From: Pseudomonas weihenstephanensis
GTDB lineage: Bacteria > Pseudomonadota > Gammaproteobacteria > Pseudomonadales > Pseudomonadaceae
NCBI RefSeq assembly: GCF_001043055.1
Contig: NZ_JYLF01000001.1
Span: forward strand, 124,001 to 188,000
DNA length: 64,000 nucleotides
Direction of reading: 5' to 3'
A model generated the notes under the pieces. That model made no database searches. It was given only the letters and a program-made list of their open reading frames with translations, and had not been told where the DNA came from. The stretch's first letter is position 1; each line of letters starts with the position of its first letter. The position numbers and the translations under genes were made by a program. This document shows, piece after piece, positions 16,365 through 25,164 of this stretch.

Positions 16365-17702
16365 ATGACATTCGCCACCCTTGGCCTGATCGAACCCTTG
16401 CTGCGCGCCCTAGAGACGCTCGGTTACCAGACGCCCACCCCGGTTCAGGCCCAAGCGATCCCCGCAGTGCTGGCGGGCCGCGACCTGATGGCCGCCGCCC
16501 AGACCGGCACCGGCAAAACCGGTGGCTTTGCTCTGCCGCTCCTGCAATTGCTGACAATGGAAGGCCCGAAAGTGGCCAGCAACTCTGTGCGCGCCCTGGT
16601 GCTGGTGCCCACCCGTGAGCTGGCTGAACAGGTTCACGAAAGCATTCGCCAGTACGCCGAACACCTGCCTTTGAGCACCTACGCGGTGTACGGCGGTGTG
16701 AGCATCAACCCGCAGATGATGAAAATGCGCAAAGGCGTCGATGTACTGGTCGCCACGCCGGGGCGTCTGCTCGACCTGTATCGTCAAAAGGCGATCAAGT
16801 TCAACCAGCTGCAAACCCTGATTCTCGATGAAGCCGATCGCATGCTCGATCTGGGTTTCAGCGAAGAGCTGCGTGACATCTATCGCGCGCTGCCTAAAAA
16901 GCGTCAAACCTTGCTGTTCTCGGCCACCTTCTCGGATGCCATTCGCGCGCTGGGCGAGCAAATGCTCGACAACCCGCTGAGCATTGAAGTCAGCCCGCGC
17001 AACGTCGCGGCCAGCAGCGTTAAACAGTGGGTCATCCCGGTCGACAAAAAGCGCAAACCCGAGCTGTTTCTGCACTTGCTGCGTACCCAGCACTGGAAGC
17101 AGGTGCTGGTGTTCGCTAAAACCCGTAATGGCGTCGACGAGCTGGTGGGCAAATTACAGGGCTTGGGCATCAACGCTGACGGCATTCATGGCGACAAGCC
17201 ACAAGCCACGCGTCAACGTGCGTTGGACCGTTTCAAGGCCAGCGACGTGCAGATTCTGGTGGCCACTGACGTCGCAGCCCGTGGTCTGGACATCGAAGAC
17301 TTACCGTTAGTGGTTAACTTTGACCTGCCGATCGTGGCTGAAGACTACATCCACCGTATTGGCCGTACCGGCCGTGCCGGGCAAAAGGGTGAAGCGATTT
17401 CGCTGGTGTGTGCCGATGAAGTGAACATGCTCTCGGCCATCGAGATGTTGACCCGCCAAACGTTGCCACGCCACGAAGAGCAAGACTTCGAGCCAGAGCA
17501 CCGTGTGCCTGAAACCGACGCCTCGGGCCAAGTGATCAAAAAACCGAAGAAGCCGAAAAAGCCGAAAACCTCGGGCGGTGGCGGCAAACGCAACTTGGGT
17601 AAGTGGGTCGACAGCGGCGAAGCGGCCCCGGCCGAACCTTCGGTGAAACCTGTGCGTAAAGTGCCCGTGTTCAACACTGGCCCGCGTAAGCGCAAACCTT
17701 AA
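16365..17702 (+). CDS. rhlE: DEAD-box RNA helicase RhlE
   Basis: A 445-residue ATP-dependent RNA helicase. Q motif TPTPVQAQAIP (about 20-30), Walker A AAQTGTGKT, motif Ib TPGRLLD, DEAD box LILDEADRMLDLGF, motif III SATFSD, motif VI HRIGRTGRAG. After about residue 365 there is a Lys/Pro/Gly-rich basic tail (KKPKKPKKPKTSGGGGKR) typical of RhlE and likely to bind RNA. RhlE acts in ribosome assembly and RNA decay. The stop is followed by a 15-bp perfect inverted repeat. Confidence 0.92.
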   Translation: MTFATLGLIEPLLRALETLGYQTPTPVQAQAIPAVLAGRDLMAAAQTGTGKTGGFALPLLQLLTMEGPKVASNSVRALVLVPTRELAEQVHESIRQYAEHLPLSTYAVYGGVSINPQMMKMRKGVDVLVATPGRLLDLYRQKAIKFNQLQTLILDEADRMLDLGFSEELRDIYRALPKKRQTLLFSATFSDAIRALGEQMLDNPLSIEVSPRNVAASSVKQWVIPVDKKRKPELFLHLLRTQHWKQVLVFAKTRNGVDELVGKLQGLGINADGIHGDKPQATRQRALDRFKASDVQILVATDVAARGLDIEDLPLVVNFDLPIVAEDYIHRIGRTGRAGQKGEAISLVCADEVNMLSAIEMLTRQTLPRHEEQDFEPEHRVPETDASGQVIKKPKKPKKPKTSGGGGKRNLGKWVDSGEAAPAEPSVKPVRKVPVFNTGPRKRKP

Positions 17703-17726
17703 GGTTTGAGCGAGTGTCGTAGCAAC

Positions 17727-17762
17727 TTACGAAGGCTGCGTGCGGCGACGCAGCCTTCGTAA
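17727..17762. repeat. REP-like perfect 15-bp inverted repeat
   Basis: TTACGAAGGCTGCGT at 17727-17741 and its exact reverse complement at 17748-17762, separated by GCGGCG. It lies between the convergent ends of rhlE and the flavoprotein gene, with no T-run. The GAAGGCTGCG core is that of the other REP elements in the window. It may also terminate transcription from both sides. Confidence 0.75.
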
Positions 17763-17818
17763 AGCCAGAACGTGCGGTCTGCCACCAAGCCCCTGCGTTC
17801 AAGCGTTACGACCCGGGG

Positions 17819-19060
17819 TTAAGGTTTAACTTTCAACCAGCGTAAAACCCCCAACCCGGCGGCACGTCCACTGGCAAAGCAGCCCGTGAGCAAGTAGCCG
17901 CCGGTGGGGGCTTCCCAATCCAGCATTTCCCCCGCGCAGAACACGCCTGGCAATTGCTTGAGCATCAAGTGTTCGTCCAGCGCTTCAAACGCCACGCCAC
18001 CGGCACTGCTGATGGCTTCGTCCAACGGGCGAGCCTTGACCAGTTTCAGCGGTAACGCCTTGATCGCCGCGGCCAATCGCGCCGGGTCATTGAACGCGTC
18101 AGCGGGTGCCAACTCGCGTAACAGCGCCGCTTTGACGCCATCCAGACCCAACTGGCTGTGCAAATGTTTGCTCATCGAGCGTGAGCCGCGCGGCTTGGCC
18201 AAGGCGGTTGCCACTTTATCCACAGGCTTACCCGGCAACAGGTCAATTAGCAGTGTGGCAACCCCGTGTTGGTTGATTGCTTCGCGGATGGGCGCGGACC
18301 ACGCGTAAATCAAACTGCCTTCAATCCCGGTGGCCGTGAGCACGCACTCGCCCAAGCGCGGGCTGTGATGCTCCAGGGCAATGGCAATGTTCTTGAGCGG
18401 TGCGCCAGCAAATTTGCTGCGCAGCACCTCGCTCCAGCCCGTCACATCGAAACCGCAGTTGCTGGGTTGTAACGGCGCCAGCGCTACACCGCGCTCGGCC
18501 AGCCACGGCATCCACGCCCCATCCGAGCCCAGGCGGGCCCAGCTGCCGCCGCCCAAGGCCAGTAATACGGCATCAGGCCTGAGCTGTTTTTCACCTTCCG
18601 GGCTGGCGATACGCAATGCGCCATCTGCCTGCCAACCCAGCCAGCGATGGCGGGTGTGGATAACCGCACCGCACTCGCGCAAACGCTTGAGCCAGGCGCG
18701 TAGCAGGGGGGCTGCTTTCATGTCGGTGGGGAACACTCGGCCTGAGCTGCCGACAAAGGTTTCGATGCCCAGATCATGGATCCATTGACACAAGGCTTGG
18801 GCATCAAATGCCTGTAATAGTGGTGTCATCTGCGGCGAACGCTCAGCGTAGCGCGATAAAAACGCGGGCCAGGCTTCGGAGTGAGTGATGTTCATGCCGC
18901 CCACTCCGGCGAGCAGAAACTTGCGGCCTACAGAGGGCATCGCGTCGTACACATCCACCCGCACGCCAGCCTGACTCAGCACTTCAGCGGCCATCAGCCC
19001 GGCCGGGCCACCGCCAATGATGGCGACATGAGAGGGAAGGGGCGTGTTGGCGTCAGTCAT
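17819..19060 (-). CDS. TIGR03862-type flavoprotein (BaiN/RdsA-like NAD(P)/FAD-dependent oxidoreductase)
   Basis: A 413-residue flavoprotein with an N-terminal Rossmann FAD motif HVAIIGGGPAGLMAAEVLSQ (about 11-30), VGRKFLLAGVGGMNITHSE (about 46-64), and the C-terminal GVFCAGEMLDWEAPTGGYLLTGCFASGRAAG, characteristic of the HI0933/BaiN group and its TIGR03862 branch. The substrate is unknown; family members are putative oxidoreductases. I chose ATG 19060 (MTDANTPLPSHV); the longer frame adds an uncharacteristic leader. It is convergent with rhlE. Confidence 0.85.
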   Translation of the reverse strand: MTDANTPLPSHVAIIGGGPAGLMAAEVLSQAGVRVDVYDAMPSVGRKFLLAGVGGMNITHSEAWPAFLSRYAERSPQMTPLLQAFDAQALCQWIHDLGIETFVGSSGRVFPTDMKAAPLLRAWLKRLRECGAVIHTRHRWLGWQADGALRIASPEGEKQLRPDAVLLALGGGSWARLGSDGAWMPWLAERGVALAPLQPSNCGFDVTGWSEVLRSKFAGAPLKNIAIALEHHSPRLGECVLTATGIEGSLIYAWSAPIREAINQHGVATLLIDLLPGKPVDKVATALAKPRGSRSMSKHLHSQLGLDGVKAALLRELAPADAFNDPARLAAAIKALPLKLVKARPLDEAISSAGGVAFEALDEHLMLKQLPGVFCAGEMLDWEAPTGGYLLTGCFASGRAAGLGVLRWLKVKP

Positions 19061-19274
19061 GGCAAGCTGCAAATCGGCGAAATAAGCGCTGCATTCTACC
19101 TGACCATGCCTCATATCTCCCCTAGCCGCTGGCGCAGGCGGCTATGCAGCGTCAGGTATGAGCTGTACGAAAAACATACAGTGCTCTACACGCCTTGTTT
19201 CATATGGCCTGCAAAGGCTTTCGCTCAGGTTATCCACAGGCAGTTCCACAGGCATTGTGGGTAACAATCACAGA

Positions 19275-20195
19275 TTAATGACAACCGGATGACACCCAGA
19301 CGTGTTGTGCGCTGTGATGCAAAATCCCGTGCCGTCGCGCCAACGCCTGGCGGTCTTTGCTGTAACCGCCGCCAATCACCCCGACCACCGGTATATCGCG
19401 GCCCAGACAATGGCGCATCACCGCCACATCCCGCGCGGCGACACCGGCGTCGGTCAGCTTCAAATAACCCAGCGCGTCATCTTGATGCACGTCGACCCCG
19501 GCGTCATACAGCACCAAGTCTGGTTGATACAGCGGCAACAGGTAATTGAGCGCTTCGTCGACCACTTGTAAGTACGCCGCATCACCCATGCCCATCGGCA
19601 ACCCAATGTCCCAATCACTTTGCGCCTTGCGCGCCGGAAAATTCTTTTCACAGTGCAGGGAAACGGTAATCGCATCAGGCGTATGTTCAAGAATTCGGGC
19701 GGTGCCATCACCTTGATGCACATCGCAGTCAAAAATCAGTACCCGATTGACGCGCCCGCTTTCCAGCAGGTAACGGCTGATGACCGCTAAATCGTTAAAG
19801 ATGCAAAAGCCCGCGGGGTGATCGTAATGCGCATGATGAGTACCGCCGGCCAAATGGCAGGCCAACCCATGCTCCAGTGCCTGCTCGGCGGCAAGCAGGG
19901 AGCCGCCCACGGCGCGAATCGTCCTGCGCGCCAAGGCTTCGCTCCACGGCAAGCCCAGCCGCCGCTGGTCTTCGTGGGCCAGTTCACCAGTCATGTAACG
20001 CGCGATATACGCCGGATCATGGGCCAGCGCGAGGATATCCACAGGGCACAACGAGGGGCGTAGCAGGTCTGCATCACAGGTCAGCCCGGTTGCAACCAGG
20101 TGATCACGCAACAAGCGAAATTTATCCATCGGGAAGCGATGCTCAGCCGGGAAAGGCGGGCTGTAATCATCGTGATAAATCAGCGGTAAAGGCAT
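19275..20195 (-). CDS. Histone-deacetylase family (acetoin utilisation/acetylpolyamine type) hydrolase
   Basis: A 306-residue zinc hydrolase of the arginase/deacetylase fold, starting MPLPLIYHDDYSPPFPAEHRFPM. Catalytic His-His pair in GGTHHAHYDHPAGFCIFND (about 128-146), zinc ligands in VLIFDCDVHQGDGTA and YDAGVDVHQDDALG. Bacterial members deacetylate acetylpolyamines or acetyl-lysine proteins. The start at 20195 is inferred from family alignment; the ribosome site is weak. It is divergent from the GNAT gene, which leaves open an acetyl-transfer/removal pairing, though nothing else supports that. Confidence 0.87.
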   Translation of the reverse strand: MPLPLIYHDDYSPPFPAEHRFPMDKFRLLRDHLVATGLTCDADLLRPSLCPVDILALAHDPAYIARYMTGELAHEDQRRLGLPWSEALARRTIRAVGGSLLAAEQALEHGLACHLAGGTHHAHYDHPAGFCIFNDLAVISRYLLESGRVNRVLIFDCDVHQGDGTARILEHTPDAITVSLHCEKNFPARKAQSDWDIGLPMGMGDAAYLQVVDEALNYLLPLYQPDLVLYDAGVDVHQDDALGYLKLTDAGVAARDVAVMRHCLGRDIPVVGVIGGGYSKDRQALARRHGILHHSAQHVWVSSGCH

Positions 20196-20286
20196 AGGGA
20201 TTTCATGTAGGAGCGAGCGCCGGATCTTAACAGCGCGGTACACTGCCCGACAGATGAAAAGCCGTGTAACAAATCGGAGGAGACAG

Positions 20287-20856
20287 ATGGAGCAAATTCA
20301 GGAACTCGAAAGCGCTCGTCTGCGTCTGCGTCCCTGGCGTGACACCGATTTGGCGGAGTTCGCTGCCATGTGCGCCGATCCGCAGGTCATGCGCTTTTTC
20401 CCCAAGCCTCTGAACCGTCTTGAGAGCGCCTCGGTGATTGGTCGTTTTCGTGGTCATTTTGCCGAATACGGCTACGGGTTCTGGGCGTTGGAACGCAAAG
20501 ATACGGGTGCGTTTATTGGCTTCACTGGCCTGGCGCAGATCGGTTTCAAAGCGCCTTTCGCCCCGGCTGTCGAGATCGGCTGGCGCCTGGCCCCCGAGCA
20601 TTGGGGGCTGGGTTACGCCAGTGAGGCGGCGTGGGCGGCATTGCGTTGTGCGTTTGACCGGTTGGCGCTGGATCAAGTGGTTTCATTCACCACGGAGGCC
20701 AACGTGCCATCACAGAAAGTGATGCAAGCCATCGGCATGCAGCGCGATATGGCCGGTGATTTTGAACATCCGGGGTTGGAACCGGGTCATCCGTTAAGCA
20801 AGCATGTGCTATATCGGATCAGCCGCGCTCAATGGTTGGAAACACTGCACGGATAA
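20287..20856 (+). CDS. GNAT family N-acetyltransferase (RimJ/RimL-like)
   Basis: A 189-residue acetyltransferase starting MEQIQELESARLRLRPWRDTDLAEF, with GGAGGAG 5-6 bases upstream of ATG 20287. The acetyl-CoA pyrophosphate-binding motif is WRLAPEHWGLGYASEAAWAAL (about 98-118), followed by VVSFTTEANVPSQKVMQAIGMQ. Such proteins acetylate N-termini or small molecules; the target is not known. Confidence 0.88.
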   Translation: MEQIQELESARLRLRPWRDTDLAEFAAMCADPQVMRFFPKPLNRLESASVIGRFRGHFAEYGYGFWALERKDTGAFIGFTGLAQIGFKAPFAPAVEIGWRLAPEHWGLGYASEAAWAALRCAFDRLALDQVVSFTTEANVPSQKVMQAIGMQRDMAGDFEHPGLEPGHPLSKHVLYRISRAQWLETLHG

Positions 20857-20962
20857 GCAGGCAAATAACTTTCAAGTTGTAGGTTAAGTGGCAAGTGCCA
20901 AATTTTTGTTGGCCGTCGCAACGTAGAGTGCGCCGGCAATGCTCTGTGTGAGGAAAATCTGA

Positions 20963-21832
20963 ATGAGCCAAGTGTTGGATGATCTGGTCAACCTGCTGAC
21001 CCTGGAACCGATTGAAGAGAACCTCTTTCGCGGCCGCAGTCAGGATTTGGGCTTTCGCCAGCTGTTCGGCGGTCAGGTGCTGGGCCAATCGCTGTCCGCC
21101 ATGAGCCAGACGGTTGAAGACGCGCGGCATGTGCACTCGATGCACGGTTACTTCTTGCGCCCCGGGGATGCGGGACTGGCGGTGGTGTATCAGGTTGACC
21201 GTGTGCGCGATGGCGGCAGTTTCAGCACGCGTCGAGTGACGGCGATCCAGAAGGGCCAGCCGATTTTCACCTGTAGCGCTTCGTTTCAGTACGACGAAGG
21301 CGGCTTTGAGCACCAAACCACCATGCCCGACGTGGTCGGCCCGGAGAACTTGCCTTCCGAGCTTGAGATCACGCGCCAGCGCGCGCATTTGATCCCCGAA
21401 GCCATGCGCGAAAAACTGCTGTGTGCCAAGCCCATCGAGTTTCGTCCGGTGGTCGGTGAAGACCCGTTCAACCCCAAGGTCAGCGACCCGGTCAAATACG
21501 TGTGGTTTCGCGCCGATGGCGCATTGGCCGACACGCCAGCGCTGCACAAATATCTGCTAGCCTACGCCTCGGACTTCGGTTTACTGACCACCTCGCTGCT
21601 GCCGCACGGCAAAGGCGTATGGCAAAAAGACATGCAAGTGGCCAGCCTCGACCACGCGCTGTGGTTCCATGCGGACCTGCGTGCCGATGACTGGTTGCTC
21701 TACGCAATGGACAGCCCGTGGGCGGGCAACTCGCGCGGGTTCTCCCGTGGCAGCGTGTACAACCGGGCTGGCCAGCTGGTTGCGTCAGTGACACAAGAAG
21801 GTTTGATTCGCCATCGCAAGGACTGGGCATGA
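20963..21832 (+). CDS. tesB: Acyl-CoA thioesterase II
   Basis: A 289-residue double hot-dog enzyme that hydrolyses acyl-CoA to the free acid. N-terminal hot dog: FRGRSQDLGFRQLFGGQVLGQSLSAMSQTV and [25 protein letters not shown]-terminal hot dog: HKYLLAYASDFGLL (the Asp is in the catalytic set), SLDHALWFHADLRADDWLLYAMDSPWAGNSRGFSRG and LVASVTQEGLIR. Its TGA overlaps the ATG of the following HAD gene (ATGA), so translation is probably coupled. Confidence 0.94.
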   Translation: MSQVLDDLVNLLTLEPIEENLFRGRSQDLGFRQLFGGQVLGQSLSAMSQTVEDARHVHSMHGYFLRPGDAGLAVVYQVDRVRDGGSFSTRRVTAIQKGQPIFTCSASFQYDEGGFEHQTTMPDVVGPENLPSELEITRQRAHLIPEAMREKLLCAKPIEFRPVVGEDPFNPKVSDPVKYVWFRADGALADTPALHKYLLAYASDFGLLTTSLLPHGKGVWQKDMQVASLDHALWFHADLRADDWLLYAMDSPWAGNSRGFSRGSVYNRAGQLVASVTQEGLIRHRKDWA

Positions 21833-22419
21833 CGCTTAAGCACATAAAGCACTGGGTATTCGACATGGACGGCACGCTGACGGTGGCTGTGCATGACTTC
21901 AAGCTGATTCACCGTGAGCTGTGCATTCCGGACGACGAAGACATTCTTACCCACCTCGCGGGCTTACCGCCTGCTGAGTCGGCCGAGAAGCACGTCTGGC
22001 TGCTCGAACACGAGCGTGAACTGGCGCTTGCCTCCACGCCTGCGCCTGGCGCGGTGGAGCTGGTTCTTGATTTGCATGAGCGTGGTGTGCGCTTAGGGGT
22101 GTTGACCCGCAACGCCCAAGAGCTGGCGCGCATCACCCTTAAGGCGATTGGCCTGGAGCAATGCTTTGCGGCGCAAGACGTTTTGGGGCGCGACAACGCT
22201 GCGCACAAGCCCGACCCGGACGGCTTGCTGCAACTGGCCAACGCGTGGGGCGTAACGCCTGCACAGATGGTCATGGTGGGGGATTATCGCTTCGATCTTG
22301 AGTGTGGTCGTGCAGCGGGAGCCCGGACAGTGCTGGTCAACGTGCCGCAAAACCTGTGGCCCGAGCTGACCGACTGGCACGCCAGAGACTGCTTTGAGCT
22401 ACGGCGCTTATTGGCCTGA
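21829..22419 (+). CDS. HAD-superfamily hydrolase (phosphoglycolate-phosphatase-like)
   Basis: A 196-residue HAD phosphatase. Motif I WVFDMDGTLT (residues 8-17, nucleophile Asp), motif II around GVLTRNAQ, motif III Lys in AAHKPDPDGL, motif IV VGDYRFDLECG. A small helical cap lies between motifs I and II. It begins on the ATGA overlap with tesB, giving a two-gene operon. The substrate is unknown. An imperfect inverted repeat just downstream (22420-22462, AGGCTGGGAGC...CACAGCCT) may end transcription. Confidence 0.87.
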   Translation: MTLKHIKHWVFDMDGTLTVAVHDFKLIHRELCIPDDEDILTHLAGLPPAESAEKHVWLLEHERELALASTPAPGAVELVLDLHERGVRLGVLTRNAQELARITLKAIGLEQCFAAQDVLGRDNAAHKPDPDGLLQLANAWGVTPAQMVMVGDYRFDLECGRAAGARTVLVNVPQNLWPELTDWHARDCFELRRLLA

Positions 22420-22462
22420 CAGGCTGGGAGCTTTTGATCTTGAAAGCTCACAGCCTGCGGGA
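22420..22462. repeat. Imperfect inverted repeat, possible terminator
   Basis: AGGCTG-GAGCTTTT-GATC-TTGAAAGCTCACAGCCT, located between the convergent HAD and alpha/beta hydrolase genes. The outer AGGCTG/CAGCCT arms resemble the REP core. No strong T-run follows. Confidence 0.5.
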
Positions 22463-22467
22463 CTGTC

Positions 22468-23454
22468 CTACTGCCCAAACAATGCTTTTTGCCCCTCGGG
22501 CGAGGTGAACATCTGATCGCCGTTGTGCCCAACCCCCGGCACTTCAACCAAACGCTGGTTCAGCCCCTGCGGATGGCGCTGCGTTAAAGACGCGAAATAA
22601 TGCTTGCCGCGGACCAGCCTGAAAGCCCCTTGAGCCTCTGCCTCGCAGCTTTTATCCAGCGCAGGGTGATGGGGGGCGATGTCATTGCCACCCAATAGAT
22701 AGGTGACGTCCCGCTCAACGTACGACGCTTCCAGCTGATGGTGTTTTTGCCCTTTGGCGTAGGCAGGCAAGTCGTTGAGCCCGTACTTCCAGGTATTGAA
22801 CCCAGGGCAGGTGGCAGCATCGAACGTCGCAATGGGCCGCTGTTTGGTGAGCCAGACGTAACTTGACGGGTTGGCGATCACATAGCGCACCTTGATCCCG
22901 TTGGTCTGCAACGCCTTGTCCGCCCGGGTGGTCAGTGCATAACGCTGCACCACTTGCGCACCGCCGGAATGCCCCGCAATCACTACCTCGCGCAAGGCCG
23001 GGAAGCGCGTGCGGTCATTGAGCTGGTTGAGGATCTGATCCAGTGCAGCATACGAACTGACGGGCGCAGGGCTGATGGCGGGCTGCCCGCCCATCCAGTC
23101 GTTCCCTTGCCAGCGCAACACCGCGTCCGGCAAGCGATGCTGCGTGTTATCGCGCTCATTTAAAAACTGTGGGGCGATGATCAGGGTGGTGGACAGCACC
23201 CCGGCTTGCGCCGCCGCTTGCTGCGCACTGTGCAAATACGTCTGGGCGTTGCGTAAACGTCCGTGAATCACAATCACTGCACGTTGCACCTCAGGCAGAG
23301 GGTGCTGCCAGTCTTGACTTAAGCCAACGCTCAACTCGCCGGGGTTGAGCGCAAGGCGCTCAGGGCTAAGCGCTTTCACCCCGTGTTCAGCGGCCTGCGC
23401 CGTGGTGCAGGCGGCCAGTAACACGACCCATGACACGAAACCCCGTGCACCCAT
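22468..23454 (-). CDS. Exported alpha/beta hydrolase
   Basis: A 328-residue protein with a signal peptide (MGARGFVSWVVLLAACTTAQA). The alpha/beta-hydrolase core has AVIVIHGRLRNAQTY (oxyanion region), the nucleophile elbow VIAGHSGGAQVV (Ser about residue 175), an Asp candidate in LLGGNDIAPHHP, and the catalytic His in EVPGVGHNGDQMF near the end. Substrate unknown; an esterase or polymer-related hydrolase is possible. Its ATG directly follows the TAA of the ypfJ-like gene (no gap), so both are on one transcript. Confidence 0.82.
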   Translation of the reverse strand: MGARGFVSWVVLLAACTTAQAAEHGVKALSPERLALNPGELSVGLSQDWQHPLPEVQRAVIVIHGRLRNAQTYLHSAQQAAAQAGVLSTTLIIAPQFLNERDNTQHRLPDAVLRWQGNDWMGGQPAISPAPVSSYAALDQILNQLNDRTRFPALREVVIAGHSGGAQVVQRYALTTRADKALQTNGIKVRYVIANPSSYVWLTKQRPIATFDAATCPGFNTWKYGLNDLPAYAKGQKHHQLEASYVERDVTYLLGGNDIAPHHPALDKSCEAEAQGAFRLVRGKHYFASLTQRHPQGLNQRLVEVPGVGHNGDQMFTSPEGQKALFGQ

Positions 23455-24345
23455 TTACAACCTTGCTGCCGAAAAGGTGTCGCATTGGTTGATGTCGCCC
23501 TGCGCAAAGCCGGTCTTGAACCATTTAACCCGTTGCGCCGAAGTGCCGTGGGTGAACGAGTCCGGCACCACACGGCCTTGCCCTTGTTGCTGCAAGCGAT
23601 CATCGCCGATGGCGTTGGCCGCATTCAAGGCTGACTCGATATCCCCCGGTTCCAGCCAGTTCAAACGCTTTTGCGCCAAATTGGCCCACACCCCTGCCAG
23701 GCAGTCGGCTTGCAGCTCCTGACGTACCAGCAGGCCGCCGTCACCTTCCATGCGTTTACCTTGCTGACGGGCCATCTGCATCTTGGATGACACGCCCAGC
23801 AGGGTTTGCACGTGATGGCCCACTTCATGCGCGATCACATACGCCTGCGCGAACTCGCCGGCGGCTTGAAAGCGTTGAGCCATTTCCTGGAAGAAACTCA
23901 TGTCCAGATAGACCTTTTGGTCGGCCGGGCAATAGAACGGACCGCTGGCCGATGATGCGAAGCCGCACGCGGAGTTGATCTGGCCGCGAAACAGCACCAG
24001 CGTCGGGTCTTTGTAGGTTCGACCGGCCTGTTGAAACACCTGGCGCCAGGTGTCTTCGGTGTCGCCCAGCACGGCGCGCACAAACTCGGCTTGTTGGTCG
24101 TTGGCGGGGGGCGCGTGCCCGGCTTGCTGAGTGACTTGCGGGGAGGATTGCTCGCCCAGCTGCCCGCTCAGTTGCCCGAGGATTTGCATCGGGTCCTGTC
24201 CGGTCAGCAGACCGAAGCCCACGATCACGACGACGGCGATCAAACTCAAGCCCTTGCCACCACCGATGCGCATCCCGCCGCCTCCGGTGCTTTGATCGCG
24301 CACGTCTTCCACGTTGTCGCTACGTCGGCCTTTTTTCCAAAGCAT
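23455..24345 (-). CDS. ypfJ: Neutral zinc metallopeptidase, YpfJ family
   Basis: A 296-residue membrane-anchored protein: a charged N-terminus (MLWKKGRRSDNVEDVRDQ), one helix (about 38-56, LIAVVVIVGFGLL), and a periplasmic peptidase domain. Zinc motif HEVGHH in YVIAHEVGHHVQ (about 187-198), preceded by FYCPADQKVYLDMSFFQ and followed by RQELQADCLAGVWANL with the third ligand. Length and layout match the KPN_02809/YpfJ group. ATG 24345 has AGAGG 8 bases upstream. The downstream gene is an exported hydrolase. Confidence 0.92.
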   Translation of the reverse strand: MLWKKGRRSDNVEDVRDQSTGGGGMRIGGGKGLSLIAVVVIVGFGLLTGQDPMQILGQLSGQLGEQSSPQVTQQAGHAPPANDQQAEFVRAVLGDTEDTWRQVFQQAGRTYKDPTLVLFRGQINSACGFASSASGPFYCPADQKVYLDMSFFQEMAQRFQAAGEFAQAYVIAHEVGHHVQTLLGVSSKMQMARQQGKRMEGDGGLLVRQELQADCLAGVWANLAQKRLNWLEPGDIESALNAANAIGDDRLQQQGQGRVVPDSFTHGTSAQRVKWFKTGFAQGDINQCDTFSAARL

Positions 24346-24503
24346 GGAGGTTTCCTCTGTAAATCTTGTTGGTAAGTGTTGTTGCTGAGTCGGAGCTGCG
24401 CCAGCCCGGTCGTCAGACGTTCTTCCAGTGACCGCAAAGTATGGCACTTAGTGCGCAGCCGTCGCAGAACTGAGTGGGCCTGCCTGCGCACGGGGCGCTA
24501 ATT

Positions 24504-24522
24504 TCAATTGAAAATCATTCTC
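24504..24522 (+). promoter_or_regulatory. Fur-like box upstream of hasI
   Basis: By eye, 13 of 19 positions match the Fur consensus GATAATGATAATCATTATC, with the inner part ATCATT intact (TTGAAAATCATTCTC). It lies about 50 bp before the start of the ECF sigma gene, where Fur repression of the has system would be expected. Confidence 0.6.
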
Positions 24523-24571
24523 GACAAAAAGTAAGATGGCGCCCCCTTCCTTCATGCGCCAGGGAGTCAGT

Positions 24572-25078
24572 TTGTCGGATATGGACCTCAAGGGCTTGTT
24601 CATCAAGCATGCCAGCACCCTGCGCGGGTATTTGGCGCGCAAGGTACGAGACCCGCAACTGGCTGCCGATCTGGTTCAGGAAAGTTTCCTGCGCATGGCC
24701 GAGCATGGGCGCAAACACACCATCGACAACTCCCCCGGCTACCTCTACCGCACGGCGCGCAACCTGCTGGTGGATCACATTCGTCAGGAAACCCGACGCA
24801 AAACAGACTCAGTGACCCATGAGGCATTGGCTCAAATCGAGGATGAACTGGCAGGGCTGGAGGCCCAGGCGATGGCTGAACAACAGCGCATGGCGTTAAA
24901 ACAGGCAGTTGCGGAGTTGCCTGAACGCACCCGGGAGATATTTAGGCTCAACCGGATTGAAGGCATGACCCACGCGGAAGTGGCGCGCCACCTTGAAATT
25001 TCTGACAGCTCAGTGCAAAAGCATCTGTCGAAAGCATTGGCTTATGTCATGCAGCGTTTGCAGTCGCCGAAGTCATAA
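24572..25078 (+). CDS. hasI: ECF RNA polymerase sigma factor HasI
   Basis: A 168-residue iron-starvation ECF sigma factor. Region 2 includes LRGYLARKVRDPQLAADLVQESFLR (about 16-40) and region 4 ELPERTREIFRLNRIEGMTHAEVARHLEISDSSVQKHLSKAL (about 118-160). The gene position, directly before a FecR-like gene, a HasR-like receptor and a HasA haemophore, identifies it as HasI, which transcribes has genes when HasR is loaded. The start is uncertain: TTG 24572 has AGGGAG 5 bases upstream, whereas ATG 24581 is 14 bases away. A Fur-like box lies upstream. It is divergent from ypfJ. Confidence 0.88.
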   Translation: MSDMDLKGLFIKHASTLRGYLARKVRDPQLAADLVQESFLRMAEHGRKHTIDNSPGYLYRTARNLLVDHIRQETRRKTDSVTHEALAQIEDELAGLEAQAMAEQQRMALKQAVAELPERTREIFRLNRIEGMTHAEVARHLEISDSSVQKHLSKALAYVMQRLQSPKS

Positions 25079-25164
25079 CTATCCTACATGTCGACGAATG
25101 GTTTACTGAGAATCTTCAGGCAAGACGTCACTGCTTATACATAACGAGAAATTGAGATTCACAC

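Noticed and set aside
17727..17762. Insertion sequence ends
   Set aside because: The inverted repeats enclose only 6 bp and no transposase is present. The sequence core is REP-type.
24346..24571. Small gene between ypfJ and hasI
   Set aside because: Open frames here are short, without ribosome sites, and overlap the divergent promoter and the Fur-like box.
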